NCBI GenBank assembly: GCA_027919835.1
Contig: JANVFP010000005.1
Span: 868,001 to 932,000, forward strand
Reading direction: 5' to 3'
DNA from: Lentinula raphanica
Lineage: Eukaryota > Basidiomycota > Agaricomycetes > Agaricales > Omphalotaceae
Length of the DNA stretch: 64,000 nt
Part shown: piece after piece, positions 1 through 11,528 of the stretch
How positions within the stretch are numbered: the first letter of the stretch is position 1
Layout of the letters: each line of letters opens with the position of its first letter
Notes under the pieces: model-generated
What the model was told of the DNA's origin: nothing
The model's database searches: none
Seen by the model: the letters and a program-made list of their open reading frames with translations, nothing else
Translations under genes and position numbers: made by a program

Positions 1-119
1 TGCAGATAAAAAGGCCCACTCACCTCGCATCCTTTCTCCCAGAGCTGGTCTCTTGACAATCCACAATCGCTGGTGTTGATTCTCCTACAATCTGTGGCTA
101 CAACTTGCTATCCGACATT

Positions 120-1025
120 ATGGTCTACTTCCGAATTACTGCTCTTACCGCCTTGCTCATTCTCGGAGCCCTTTGTCCCGCCACTGTTGCGCTCCCTATT
201 CCAAGAGGCTTTTCTCGCCGTGGAGAGACTGACATTAGCAGCAATGCTATGTTGAGAGGACGCAACGTTCCTGCGTCCTCAAGTGTCCCCGTCGCGAGGT
301 CTGAACCGTCCCTGGGAGACGACAGAATCGTTTCGGTTGTGGATGATCGCGATTTGTTATATGAGGTGTGTTAGATTCATTCAAAGACATTGCCTCTATC
401 TCTAACTCTCTGTCCAGGATAGTGATCTTGATTCTCTTGTGAGTGTCAGATGTGAAGCATTATTGGTCAACGTTGTCCTTTCCTGATTCCTTCGTCCCTA
501 GAACAATATTGCTGATTACGACTCTCTTGGACTTTCGTCGCCTGTCGTTACTGGACCTGAGGTATTGAGACAACACCTTCTTACTGTGAATAATGAATTG
601 ATGATCGACAGGGCCCTACAGACGATACGATGCCAAGGTCCGGCTTCGACATCGACTCAATTGCTTCAGAGATCGCTGAAGAGTCTGGGTCGATGCCATC
701 ATCTCCGCCTTCTTCCCTTCCTGCTGAGCCAGTACTCCTTGTGGCTCGCGGTGATCTGACGATCGACGTCAAGTACAAGCACGAAGGCGATGGCACATCT
801 TCAAAGTTCGAAGATGCCATTAGCAACCTCATGACTGAGAAGAATCATGCGCTGGGCATCTCCAGGTCAATCAAGGCGAACCTGAAGAATGGGTTTGATT
901 CTTCGAATACGAACGCGTCAAGTATACCTTTCGAGTTTGATATAAAGGACGATCATTATACGGGTAATGCTCAAGTAGATGGACCCGGATGGATAAAGAA
1001 TTCGGATGGAAAAGAACTTGAGTAG
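120..1025 (+). CDS. small secreted protein, unknown function
   Basis: Four exons (120-365, 418-438, 502-561, 612-1025) joined at three phase-0 GT-AG introns give 246 codons ending in TAG. The first about 24 residues (MVYFRITALTALLILGALCP...) form a typical signal peptide with a hydrophobic core and a VALP-type cleavage region. An Arg-Arg pair follows soon after (GFSRRG), a possible Kex2 site. The rest is acidic and Ser-rich with no family I recognise. The 21-nt second exon encodes DSDLDSL. I chose the ATG at 120 because the frame upstream only offers a TTG. A TATA-like run (GATAAAAAG) lies at 4-13. It is probably secreted; the function is unknown. Confidence 0.7.
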
Positions 1026-2015
1026 TGACACAGCTTCGATTATAGGCGAGAACCTGTACTTTTGCACTTCCAGAAAGAATCGTAACGATTGTCCTTGTCG
1101 AAGTATGACACACAGTCAGTGTGAATGACTCGTCCATTGACTATCGTACGTTGAACTCTACTGCAGTCGGCCCTAAACAACTTCGTTCAGCTGAATCACA
1201 CCGTACACTTGCCATACAGGTTGGTTTAACGCCGAATCGACGGTATCGAGATGGATCAGAGCAATAGAAATCACCAGTTTCTGTCCCATTGAGTGGTCAA
1301 AGATTGTAAGTCAACTTTACACTGTACAAATCGATGTTAGTCGAGACCCGAGGACTAAACAAACCAATCACCAGTAGCATCGTGAATAGAGTCGCTTCAC
1401 GGCGAAGCCCATACAAAAGTCAAATCTGGCAGTACCCAGACCCTTTGAGGCAGGAAACCAGCTCTTGCAATTGAAGGTTGTCCTGATTTCACGCAGTTGT
1501 AAGCCTGCGATCGAGTTCACATTTGGAAATGGTTGAAACCCTGGAGTCAAAGGAGACATCTACTGCCGCGCAACTACATATCAATCACTAGCGCTTTCGC
1601 CAGTGCTTGTACGGCCACTGTTGCACTTCAGCTTTTTGCAGGTTGGCGGCGCTCCTGGTCTGGAACAAGCTCGAACGACTACTTGCCAGGCGTATGGCCT
1701 TTGGAATCTCGGGTTCGAGCGCTCACGTTGAGGCCTTGGATAGCCTCCAGTAACGAGAGTATCTTCTTCTAGTTGAGGGGCGAGGCAAACACTATGATGA
1801 ACTTGCTGAGATTCTTCGACCGTGTTTGCAGAAGATCAGAGTCTGAGCGTTGGTTCCAAGCATGGTTACTAGATGAATAGATCTACTGAGGATGTCTAGC
1901 TTGACCATGGTCGTACGGAGGAACTTCGAGAACAAGCATGTCCAACACCTGCCGTAGCGACATTTCAGTCATGATAGACTCACAAGCCATACTAAACTCT
2001 TACAAGTCGTCCGCA
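1026..2015. other. intergenic, possible decayed coding sequence
   Basis: No intact gene was found. On the plus strand, 1640-1850 reads as protein-like segments (for example EGRGKHYDELAEI) interrupted by stops in the same frame, which suggests an old gene remnant. I could not assign a family. Confidence 0.3.
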
Positions 2016-4204
2016 TCATCTCCTCGACAAGCGTTCCTCTCTCAACGTCGAAATTTCCTCTATTTTGATCACCTTGAACGGCCAGGTCAGCCAGTTACCC
2101 CCACTCCTACCGGTTTTTAACCCCATATCGCGAAGGAGATCATCCATTGCTTGAGGCCACCTTTCCAATGCAATGAATGGATTAATGTATCAGCCTCACC
2201 CGGATACGGATTGAAACAATGATACTTACGGCCAAAACGCCAGATTACTACTGTAGCTAGGATTGATCCAAGATGATGCACCTGGATGACGTTGTTGCAT
2301 CCAAGCAGCATTTCGTTTCGAGCTTTCGATAGCTTCCTCGACGGTTTTTGGTAGCTGGAGGTGAGGATCACGTAGGAAGTAAGAGGAGATCCAATGAGAC
2401 ATGACTTCTAGAGAATATCCATTGTTTGTGGTGAACTGTAAACGAACATGAGATCAGGATGAGAGCAGGCGTCAGGATGATATTCCAGCGTCTATGGTCT
2501 TACCACTGCACCGTTGATTGCAAAATCATGATTGAGTATGTTCTTTGCAGGAATCATTCCACGATAAATCAAAGTGAACCATCCTTGACCAGTTTGACTA
2601 CTCGAATGAGCGGCAGGGGGTTTAACGAGAGTAGTGTAATCCCATCGCCATCTGGAGTCGGGACCGGCTGCGCTCAAGGATTGGCGGTCAAATCCTAATT
2701 CTTCAGACGTTTCCTCTGCAAGTGTGATTAGGATTCAAAGCTCCATGGACCATTCATACGGCAAACTTACTGTCGAATATATTCCAAGAAGATATATATC
2801 CTGTAGCGAGAACGAGTGTGTCTGCTAACAAGAATCTTCCATCTTCCAACACCACGGAGATTCCGTCATCTCCCAGGGATTTTGCCCTAGCAGGTGCAAT
2901 GACCTCGATTTTCCCTTTGTTCACGAGGTCATGGAAGCTGCCGGGTCTCATGATACCTTCGTCGTTTGTTCTAATATCCCAGAACAGGGAATGTGCATTG
3001 CGCAACGGCGAATTTTTGTGAATGCGTAACGTATGATACTGTAGTATAGAAATTCGGATGGATCGTGAATGAGATGTACATCGTGGATAAGGAAAACTTG
3101 CCGAAATCCGAGTGATGGTGTTCCAGATGAAATGCGTGATTTTTGCGCCCAGTTTTGTGGTGTGTAGGAACCACCTGTAGAAAAGGATTTTTGTCCAGCT
3201 CGGATGCTAGAAGGTTACGAGAACTCACTCGAGCCGTGTATCTAGGTGCTCATGCCCAGCAAGGATACTGAGGAACCTTGAAACGAAGAAAAGGAGTCAA
3301 AATTCGCGCTACACCTATGCAATATGAGATTACTTCACCTGCTCCTTCGGATGAAACCCGGAAGCGGTATAGGGCTTGCCAATACCGCGTCTGCCTTCTC
3401 AAACACAACTGTGACTCGTGTGCCTTTGGATGCCAGATAAGAGGCGATATCTTGAGCTGACTTCCCCCCTCCGACAATTACAACGTGGCCAAGAGAGGTA
3501 ACGTCTTGGCCATTGCTTTGTAGTAGATCGAGCTCGGAACGAAATTGGGAAGAATGAAAGACTCGACCCTTGAATCCGATATCATGAGCAGTCAAGGGAG
3601 ATAGACTGTCTGGGATGAAGGGAACGTGGCAGCCCTAAAGGAGAAAAGTCAGAAGGCGATCATTGTGAAAGGTAAACTTTTACACTGACACCCGTACACA
3701 TTACGATACGAGAGAAATATAGACTCTCTGTTTTGCCACTTACCAGGCTCTCGACATCGACGAGCCATCCAGTCTTACCGTCACCATCCTCATCCGATTT
3801 GGGCCGGCGGACATTCTTGACCTCCACTGCGTATTGAATATGGCCTTTCAGAAAGGTCTCTGCGAACGTCCTCATGTACGAAGACATGTCTTGACCGGAC
3901 AGCCGCCCTATGGAAGAATTTTTGGGCGGAGGCATCGCAAGTGAGGAGAACCGGTATTCCCCATAGACACTGGATTTTTTTCTTCTGTTCAGCCTCGAAA
4001 AACATCGGATACAAGGATTACCACTCGCTTGTTGATTGTCAAACCCGGGTACACACGTTCTTCCGCCCATACACCTCCGGGGGATTTGTCTTTCGTGAGG
4101 ATAGTCACATTTCGAAAACCATCCTCTATCAAGGTATGAGCAGTAATCAGACCTGCAACCCCACTGCCTAGGATCGCGACTGGTTGGTCTAACGCTGCGG
4201 CCAT
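2016..4204 (-). CDS. flavin-containing monooxygenase
   Basis: Multi-exon FAD/NADPH monooxygenase of the FMO type, which oxygenates soft nucleophiles or carbonyl compounds. The N-terminus carries the FAD Rossmann motif GSGVAG. Further on come the FMO signature FKGRVFHSSQF (FxGxxxHxxxF), the NADPH-binding GGGKSAQD and the late LATGY motif. The C-terminus reads SGGNWLTWPF and ends in TGA at 2016-2018, as in fungal homologues. The start is the ATG at 4202-4204, directly before the FAD motif. The first intron (3970-4028) needs a GC donor (GCGAGT) to give the conserved INNVYGEYRF join; no GT donor in the right phase exists. The gene ends well before the secreted-protein gene. The substrate is unknown. 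Confidence 0.85.
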
Positions 4205-5127
4205 CTAGATGAGAGAATAACAAACGGTGAGAGAAAGATGGCAAAAGCTGTGAGCAAGTATATATACCACAGCGATCTTTTCCGAGCGACATAAGCCGCT
4301 CGCGCTAACTTCGAATCAAAACATATACTCGTCAACGTCAACATCCATACGCCGTCCATTGGGTCCAAAGTAGACGAGCGGGCCCGGCAATAAATACGGG
4401 CTCCCCGGTCAATACCGGGGCCGTCCGACAATTACACGATCACATGATTCTGGCAGCTCTCAAACGATGGCCAATCGGACGACAGCGCCCAACGGAGCCA
4501 TGTACTAATACCCGCCTTTCTTTCTTTCCAACCCCCTTGTTCATAGGAAACCTGAAGGTCTGTCGAGAACGGAGGATACAAAAAGCCCTAGTAGAGTGAG
4601 GCCTTGCTTGATATCTCCTTCAAGTTCCTGTATTGATGCCATATTCAAAGCTTCCCGAGGACCCCGCCATGGAATCAGATGACAGTGAATGGCTGGAGGA
4701 GGTAACTCGAGTACTTGGTACGGGTTCACCTTATGTCCAGTCGAGGCTGTAACTCTTTCTGCTGTAGTCACAAGAACCCCAGATACCACACCAAGAAAGC
4801 CTCAAGCAAGAACCACTACTAGGCCTGGTGATGTTGATTCGATCTATATGGAAATGATTGTCCTTATTTGAGCAAGTAGTCCAAACAAACAGGTCGCCTA
4901 ATAAAATCCCACTCGCCATCGATCCACGTTCACATCCAGCATCCTCCATGAAGCTCAGTCGTACCCTCGATTTAACTAGCCGCTCTCCTACGAAACGTAA
5001 GCGTCACCCCTCATAGTTCCTGTCAAGATCGCCATTGACAACATTCAGCTTCATCAACCCCCACTCGGGCCTCAAAAAAAGTAAGAACACATTTTCCTTT
5101 TGTGATATCTGCTTGAATAACACGCCC
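4205..5127. other. divergent intergenic region, FMO / RdRP
   Basis: Upstream region shared by the minus-strand monooxygenase and the plus-strand RdRP. It contains a CGG-N6-CCG site (listed separately). On the minus strand 4541-4949 there is a hydrophobic open stretch in two overlapping frames that I could not join into a believable gene. Confidence 0.5.
4406..4417. promoter_or_regulatory. candidate Zn2Cys6 binding site CGG-N6-CCG
   Basis: CGGTCAATACCG sits inside a longer perfect inverted repeat (stem CCCCGGT/ACCGGGG, 4403-4420), about 200 bp upstream of the monooxygenase start. CGG-N6-CCG is the half-site spacing known for fungal Zn(II)2Cys6 regulators such as Ppr1. The role here is inferred from the sequence only. 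Confidence 0.35.
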
Positions 5128-8100
5128 ATGTATCTCAATAAGCCCCAGATAATCTGGATATCATCGGAGGATGAGGATGATGGTCAGTATCTGAATATCG
5201 CCTTCTATCGAAATGCTGAAAACCAATGATGTGTTTCAGGTGCTGGGGACACAGAAAGTGATAGCGAAACATCCTCTATCTTTGACCGAGGCCTGCCATC
5301 CCGACAAAGCACGTTAACCTCTATTGCTTCAGATACTTTATCTGTAAGTTGTGCTGGATCTCGCCCTATGGTCAGCGAGAAATCCTCTGTCTCTCCATGC
5401 AACAGTACCCCGATCTCTTCTGATGACGATGGGTTCTTCACAAGCTCTTCAGACCCGTCGTCATCTAGTTTTGCTTCTCTCAGTCTGACTAGTCGGCCAT
5501 CCACTTCATCAGAATCTTCCGCAGCTTCTGGCCCTCCCCCGTCACCAACGAAATCTGGCCCCGCCCTTATCAATATCGCACACGATCAGGAAACCCAGAA
5601 GCTATTTGACGATATCAGAGGTCCTGTCCCTTGGGGTACTCAATACGAACTCGCTCGAGGTGTCATATTGAAGGAGTGGACCTGGCAACAAGTTAGGGAG
5701 AAAGTTCACAAGTTTGCTGGGAAATCGGACGCGGAGGTCATGCACTTAGTGTGCTATGTCATGAAGGATATGCCTCCACCAAAGTTGCTCAAGAACGATA
5801 TCGGGTAAGGTTTCGATCTCAATCTTTCATCATGAACCTTGGGTTGATGTGTTTGCGTCGAATCATAGACAAGAAAGTGACCGGGAACAATTGGCTCTTC
5901 TCGAAAACAGAGGTCGGGGTTTAGGCTTGATGGGTCCTTTTCAGGGCGTCGATAACTGGTTCGGCGGACAAATCCAACAAATCGCGACCCTCAGGGAGAC
6001 CGCGAAGTTTGTGTTGATTCTACAACTTGAACCCCTCGAAATGCGTCGATCGACTCGTTTTGCCCGCCAATTTGGTTCTAGACGTGTGATCCAAGTCAGG
6101 ATACCGAGAAACTTTCTACAGGATCACACGAGGGACCGTACCATCCGTTTCCTGAGCCGCAAGTTCGTTTTGAATGGGAGAGTCTTTGCTCCCACACCGC
6201 CGAAGGAAGGAGCCGTGTATCTGGTGGAGATCAACGAGGATCATGAACGGATCCCCATGAATAAACTTGGTGATCAGCATCGGAAGTCATTAAGAGGAGT
6301 GCTCGATTGGCATAATCCGATGGAGCTGAACTCTCAGCAGGTTAATCTTACGTTGTTGGATATCTATTTGTATCTGATCAATGTCTCTTCCAGCCAGTAT
6401 CCAAATACGCAGCTCGAGCCGCCTTGGCTCTATCAAACTCTGTTCCTGCCCTTGAATTCCAAGTGGAGAATATTCACTTTATTGAGGACATCAGTAAGTC
6501 GCATATCAATTGCAGTGACACAGTGCTAACTCGGCCTCTCTCCAGTTGCATCGGATTGCAAGGAGAAAAAGCCACCAGCGCACAAAGTCTTGACCGATGG
6601 ATGTGGTTTCATGAACGAAGCTGCACTCAGAGAAATCGCCACTGCTCTCAACTATCCCAGTCGTCCTACAGCCGTCCAAGGTCGAATCGCCGGCTCGAAA
6701 GGTCTTTGGACAATCCATCCTGATAAAACTGTTAATGCAAGTGACATTCCCCAAATCTGGATCCGAGACTCCCAACGGAAAATCGTGTATTCTCAGTTCG
6801 ATTCTGCATCAAAACACTATAAACACCTCGATAAAGTACATCGTATTTTCGATCTGTGTCATGCTGCTCTACCCTCGCTTTCTTCAACTTCGGGACCGTC
6901 GATATCTCTTAATAAACAGAGTGCTTTGAACCTATGGGCGAATGGGGTCCCGCTTGAACTGTTCAAGGAGCTCATGAAGAAGGGATTGGAAGAAACCATT
7001 GAGCCGTTGATGCAATGGGATGGACAGTTCGCCATGCCAGCGTTGTGGGACGCGATCAATAAAGCTGGTAAGGTGACGTACATTAGGACAGCGAGAGTTG
7101 GCGCCGGTATGGCTAGGGCCCTCGGGCTTGCGGGAAGGGACTATACCAAAGAGGGTTCTACTCCAAATGAACCCGGCGCTGGCGATATGTCACCCGTCTT
7201 TACTTCTACTGTGACTGGAAGGAATGAATACTCGGGTGGTATGTAGTATTCATGCCCTGTTGATCTTACACTCATTTCTCCCTAGCTCCGATAGGACTTC
7301 ATGAGACTGCTCTCGAATTAGTGCAAGCTGGGTTTCATCCCGCGAAAGATTTCATACTCTGGTCCACGTTGCAAAAGGTGTTGGAAGTCACTATACAAGG
7401 GGCTGTCGAGAAATGTAATATTCCCTTACCTGAGGGCTCTTCAGCGAGTGCCTTTGTGATTCCGGGTCAGTACTTTGTCTACTTCACGTCGGACACCCCT
7501 TGACTTTTAAAACAAAGATCCTCTCGGCGTACTTGAAGAGAATGAGATCTACTATAGGTCATCTGCCCCCATCAGAGATCCCAACACTCAAACCCTGTTC
7601 CATGTCATGACGGGCGAAGTACTGGTGAGTGCTCATTTGGTTTGTAGGTCTTCGAGAAGCTGAGAAGTCTTTATCAAGATCTTCCGGTTAGAAATTTGTC
7701 TCTGTGTCTTTTGCTACCCACTGAAACCACGAAACGACAGATATCCGCTCCGAGTCGCCTCTGATACCCAGAAGGTAGATCATCACGGAAAATCTCGATG
7801 TAAGACATGATATGCTCATGATACTTTCGTAGGTGATTGCGGTTGACAAGCCTGAACTTGCCCCTTGGTCCGACGTGTTTATTGTCCCCACCAAACCGTC
7901 CGCCTCCGGGAATCGGGAAACTGGGCTAGTGAGCATGATGAGCAAATGCTCTGGCGGAGGTGACTAGCGTTGTTACACAGCGTGTGATGATGATGATATT
8001 AATACCCATGTCTGGAAATCTAGATCAGGACGGTGGTAAGTTGTATCTCAATGAAGACCTCACTTCCTGTTACTGATGAACTCTGTCTGCAGACGACTTG

Positions 8101-9173
8101 TTTGTAATCTGGTTGGACAGTCTTGTCAAGCCGTTCAAGCAATCTCCTCTCGTCGTTGAACCCAAAGACATCTCGTCGAATTTTGAGGACAGAGTACAGA
8201 GACTCGATAGCTTTCTGACCCGGGCAGAAACTGGTGCAGACCCAGAACACAGCCTGATATCTGCTTTCTTGTTAAACTTGACAAACTCTTCGGTTGGGTT
8301 GTATGATTCGTTTCACGAATGTGCTGTTCGGGAGAAAGGCTACAAGTCGAAAGAGGCCATAAGGCTTGCATTCCTGTCAGTCCTAACGCATCTGCTCTGT
8401 TTCATGATATGTGATCTTTCGTACGTCGCAGGTTCAATCGTTTGATTGATGCCCCGAAGACCGGTGCCGTGCTCCGAAGGTCGGTTTTGCAAGATGATTC
8501 AAAGCAGAAAAAGCTCTTTCTGGAACGTCAAGCACAGTCTGGACTGCAGGAACCTTTCATTCTCGACGAGCTACAAGCTTTTGGTCAGGACCTACTGACG
8601 TGCACAATGGAGAAACTGCAGCAGCTCCCACCATCGTCTGAGAGATCGCAGATACTCCTCGAACCTTACACAGTAGCGCAAAGTCTCTGCCGATCTGGTA
8701 GTGTTCCCGTCGATACTGCTGTCAAGATCGCGAAAAGTTCTGAAACAGAATCAAGAAATGTTGAGCGAATTCTAGTAGAGGCCCGGCGCTCAGACTTGCG
8801 CTTGATTGAAGACCATGTTGATCGAGCCTTCCGTAAATTCTGCTTCCTCGCGGGTAGAAGCACAGAATTCGCTGAAGAAAGGACAGAAAAGAAGAAGAAG
8901 CAATCATCGCGTACTGATTTGATGGACCCCGCAATTGCACTCTATGCCCAAGAGATAGAAGGGCTCACGAATACAATCCCTAATGTCGAGCAGGTCAAGG
9001 CTTCATATGCGTACAGTAAAGGCAAAACGTTCTACTTCGGCAAAACGGTGGCCTTTCGAACTCTGTGCGAAATTCAGGTGAAGGCTTCTAACGGAGGCGG
9101 CGCGCCATGCTTCAGATTATTGGACCAAGTCAAATCTATCTCTGGAGGAGCTCGACGTCTATTTGCGCAGTAG
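5128..9173 (+). CDS. RNA-dependent RNA polymerase, QDE-1/RDR type (RNA silencing)
   Basis: Cellular RdRP that makes double-stranded RNA for quelling/RNAi. I join 13 exons: 5128-5182, 5240-5804, 5869-6340, 6394-6493, 6546-7238, 7286-7465, 7518-7624, 7679-7686, 7741-7774, 7833-7959, 8024-8035, 8093-8375, 8432-9173. The total is 3,378 nt, in frame, 1,125 residues. Family landmarks in order: a Ser-rich acidic N-terminus, DGCGFMNE, AGSKGLW, DPLGVLEENEIYYRSS, VLIFRYPLRVASDTQKV, AVDKPEL, and the catalytic loop SGGDQDGDD (DxDGD). The active-site aspartates are all present, so the enzyme should be active. Two microexons (8 and 12 nt) are needed; the second carries the centre of the catalytic motif. 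The start is the first ATG of the open frame. The family call is firm; the N-terminal exon is less certain. Confidence 0.9.
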
Positions 9174-9434
9174 ACCTGATTCTTGGAAGTTCTGCAGTAG
9201 GTCTCCTATCTAACCCTACGGAATATTCGAGTCGATTTCGTCGACTAAGACTCATTCACACATCATTTATCTTCTTACCATCTTGGACTCGAAGAAGGAT
9301 TTTGCAGCTGATTATATATTTGATACCCCAACACCATGTACATAGCCTAGCCTAATATTTGAACCACATACATAGGATTCCTTTAGCACTATCGGTCGTC
9401 TACTAGATCCCGCTGTACCAGAGATGGTAATGGA

Positions 9435-10812
9435 TCAATCGCGCTGTGTGAAAATGGGTGCGAGAGTCTCTTGAGGAGGTGCAAGAGAGACGCGATATTT
9501 CGAGAGGGCCTCTTCCAAAGCGTGTGGGGTAACATGCTGATTCCTCATAATCATCTTCTGGCATCGAACCTTCCTATGCCTCTTTTCCTCATCTATCCTT
9601 TTCAGCGTATCTCCGCACCTCAAGCACAAGACCTTGATGCCCAAATGAACGCTCGAGACGTGCCTAGAGAAAAATTTGCTCTGCACAGTCATATCACATC
9701 CAAGCCATCCACATCGAATTGTCCTAGCCCCGGTCGCGTCAAATTGAACTCCATCGTTCTGGTCGTAATCGACGTTGCGATGGGACAAAAGGTGATCCTT
9801 GGCTCCCTCTGTCGAAGTGAAGAACTCTCCACATAAGTGTATAGGATTCTGATGCTGGTCTACTTCCACGACCCAATGGCATTGGTCACCTCGATCTGGC
9901 TCTCGAACGAGCATGAAATCAGGTTCGTGCTCGCCCGGCCTCTTTCTTGGTAAAACTTCTTCGTTTCGATTGTATGGTTCTGCACGGACGCTTTTGGCTT
10001 TGACCCCTTTGGAGCGCGCCGCTGCTTGCGTGGTCTTCGTGGGAGCAGTAATACTACTACCATCTGTACTGTCTTGACAATTGGAGTGAGAAGAAGATCT
10101 TAGAGATGTGGAAAGAGACTCGGGCTGAGTGGTGCTAGTCGGTAGAATCATCGACTCTTGAGGATAGAGCGGCAGATTGGAAGACGAGTATTGTCTACTA
10201 GTAAGAGACGGAATGCCTGTGGTCGAAGGAGTGTGCTCCGAATCGGTGGTAAAATCGGCAGCTGTCGAAACATGAGAGCCGTTGTAGGGCTCATTGGAAG
10301 GGTTGATGTGCTGCGATTGATCGTGAAAGACCTCGGGGGACGGTGCAATATGATCGTGATTGAGGCAGGGAATCACATTGGTAGTATAAGGTAGAGATAC
10401 TGTTTCTCCGGCTGCGTTTGAATGGGAGGGTGCCTGCTGTGTGATAGTACTGTACGAGTTGGCGAGCATCGTGTTCGAGTGGGTAGTACTGTAGATTACA
10501 GAAAGATTAACTAAATTATGAATGGGGGAAGCACGCTGAGAGCTAGACGTACTTGGCATGCTCCATCATCCTTCCATTCAGAATATAATCGAGGTGTTCT
10601 CCCAGCGTTGTATCGGTCCAAGTCCAACCCTCGGGCAAAGGCTCCGCGGGTAAGCTGAAAATGTATTGGACGAAGTCGTCCAGAGCTCCTGCGATTTCGA
10701 AGCGTCGCTGCCAATCCTCAAACACGGAAAGATCGACGTTAGTTTCGTCAGATGTGGAAAGATGTGGCTGCTGAGTGCCATTGGCGGAAGAGGAATATTG
10801 AAAAGTGTTCAT
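9435..10812 (-). CDS. C2H2-like zinc-binding protein, Ser/Thr-rich
   Basis: Two exons (10812-10553 and 10488-9435) around an intron with a GTACGT donor give 437 residues. The middle is rich in Ser, Thr and Asn. The C-terminal third has spaced Cys and His residues: HLCGEFF...HLLSH, IRCGWLGCDMT...RHVSSVH, and CLRCGDTL...HRKVRC. These resemble irregular C2H2 fingers of basidiomycete regulatory proteins. The start at 10812 (MNTFQ) is the best in-frame ATG after a likely leader; the frame stays open upstream through an imperfect repeat, so a longer N-terminus is possible. Target and function are unknown; a nuclear DNA-binding role is inferred. Confidence 0.6.
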
Positions 10813-11528
10813 AGCTAGCGGGTGAGATAGCAGTGGAAGAAGGATATCAAGACCGTCTGATGTCAAGGAAGTCGTTAGAGCAGGATGAGCGAGGTTAGTG
10901 ACCATTGACTGACCTTGAATTGCTCGAGGAGTGGCACAGAAGGATGGTGGCGACACTAGTTCAAGGAGAGCTTGACTCGAACGGCTTTGACTAGAAAACA
11001 CCACGTTCATTTTGTCACCATTGTTCTGCAATCGCGTCAAAAAAGCCCCAATCGGCTTGTCCAGTGCATCCAAGCTGGAAAAAGTCATATTCTCGCGCAT
11101 CTTGACACCATTGTTCGGAAATCCGCCCAAGCTTGTCCAAGTTGTCCAAGCTGGAAAAATCATATACTCGTGTTCTGTTATGTGACATTGCCAGCAGCTA
11201 CCTGAATATCTGATCGACCAGAGTACCGAAGTAGCTCTGAAAGCACACACGATGTGTGACGATGATAGCTGGCCATAATTAGGACGAAGGCACTTGTAAG
11301 GGGAGATAGATGATTAACATGCGGCGTCAAAACACCTCAAACGGAAATGCCTGCCAATATGAGAGCGACCCGACGGGCTTGTTCTGACAATCGGGGTCAA
11401 GCGTCAGTGTCTATTAACAGGAACGTAACCAGAAGGAACAATTCATAGTATACAATGCCCTATACACTTCCACGCACTGTAGAGCGGTGGACCTAGAGGA
11501 AAACAGGCTATTCCAAGAGCAAACTATA
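10813..11528. other. intergenic, upstream of the C2H2-like gene
   Basis: Holds the imperfect duplication at 11011-11170. The adjacent 3' end of the methyltransferase gene lies at 11529. Nothing else was recognised. Confidence 0.5.
11011..11170. repeat. imperfect tandem duplication, about 70-90 bp unit
   Basis: Two similar blocks, 11011-11098 and 11101-11170. Both start with CACCATTGTTC after a few bases and both end with the block CCAAGCTGGAAAAA followed by TCATAT-CTCG. Internal indels make the units unequal in length. Confidence 0.7.

Noticed and set aside
4541..4949. Minus-strand hydrophobic frames that might encode a small membrane protein
   Set aside because: The two overlapping frames are separated by stops and no splice pair joins them.
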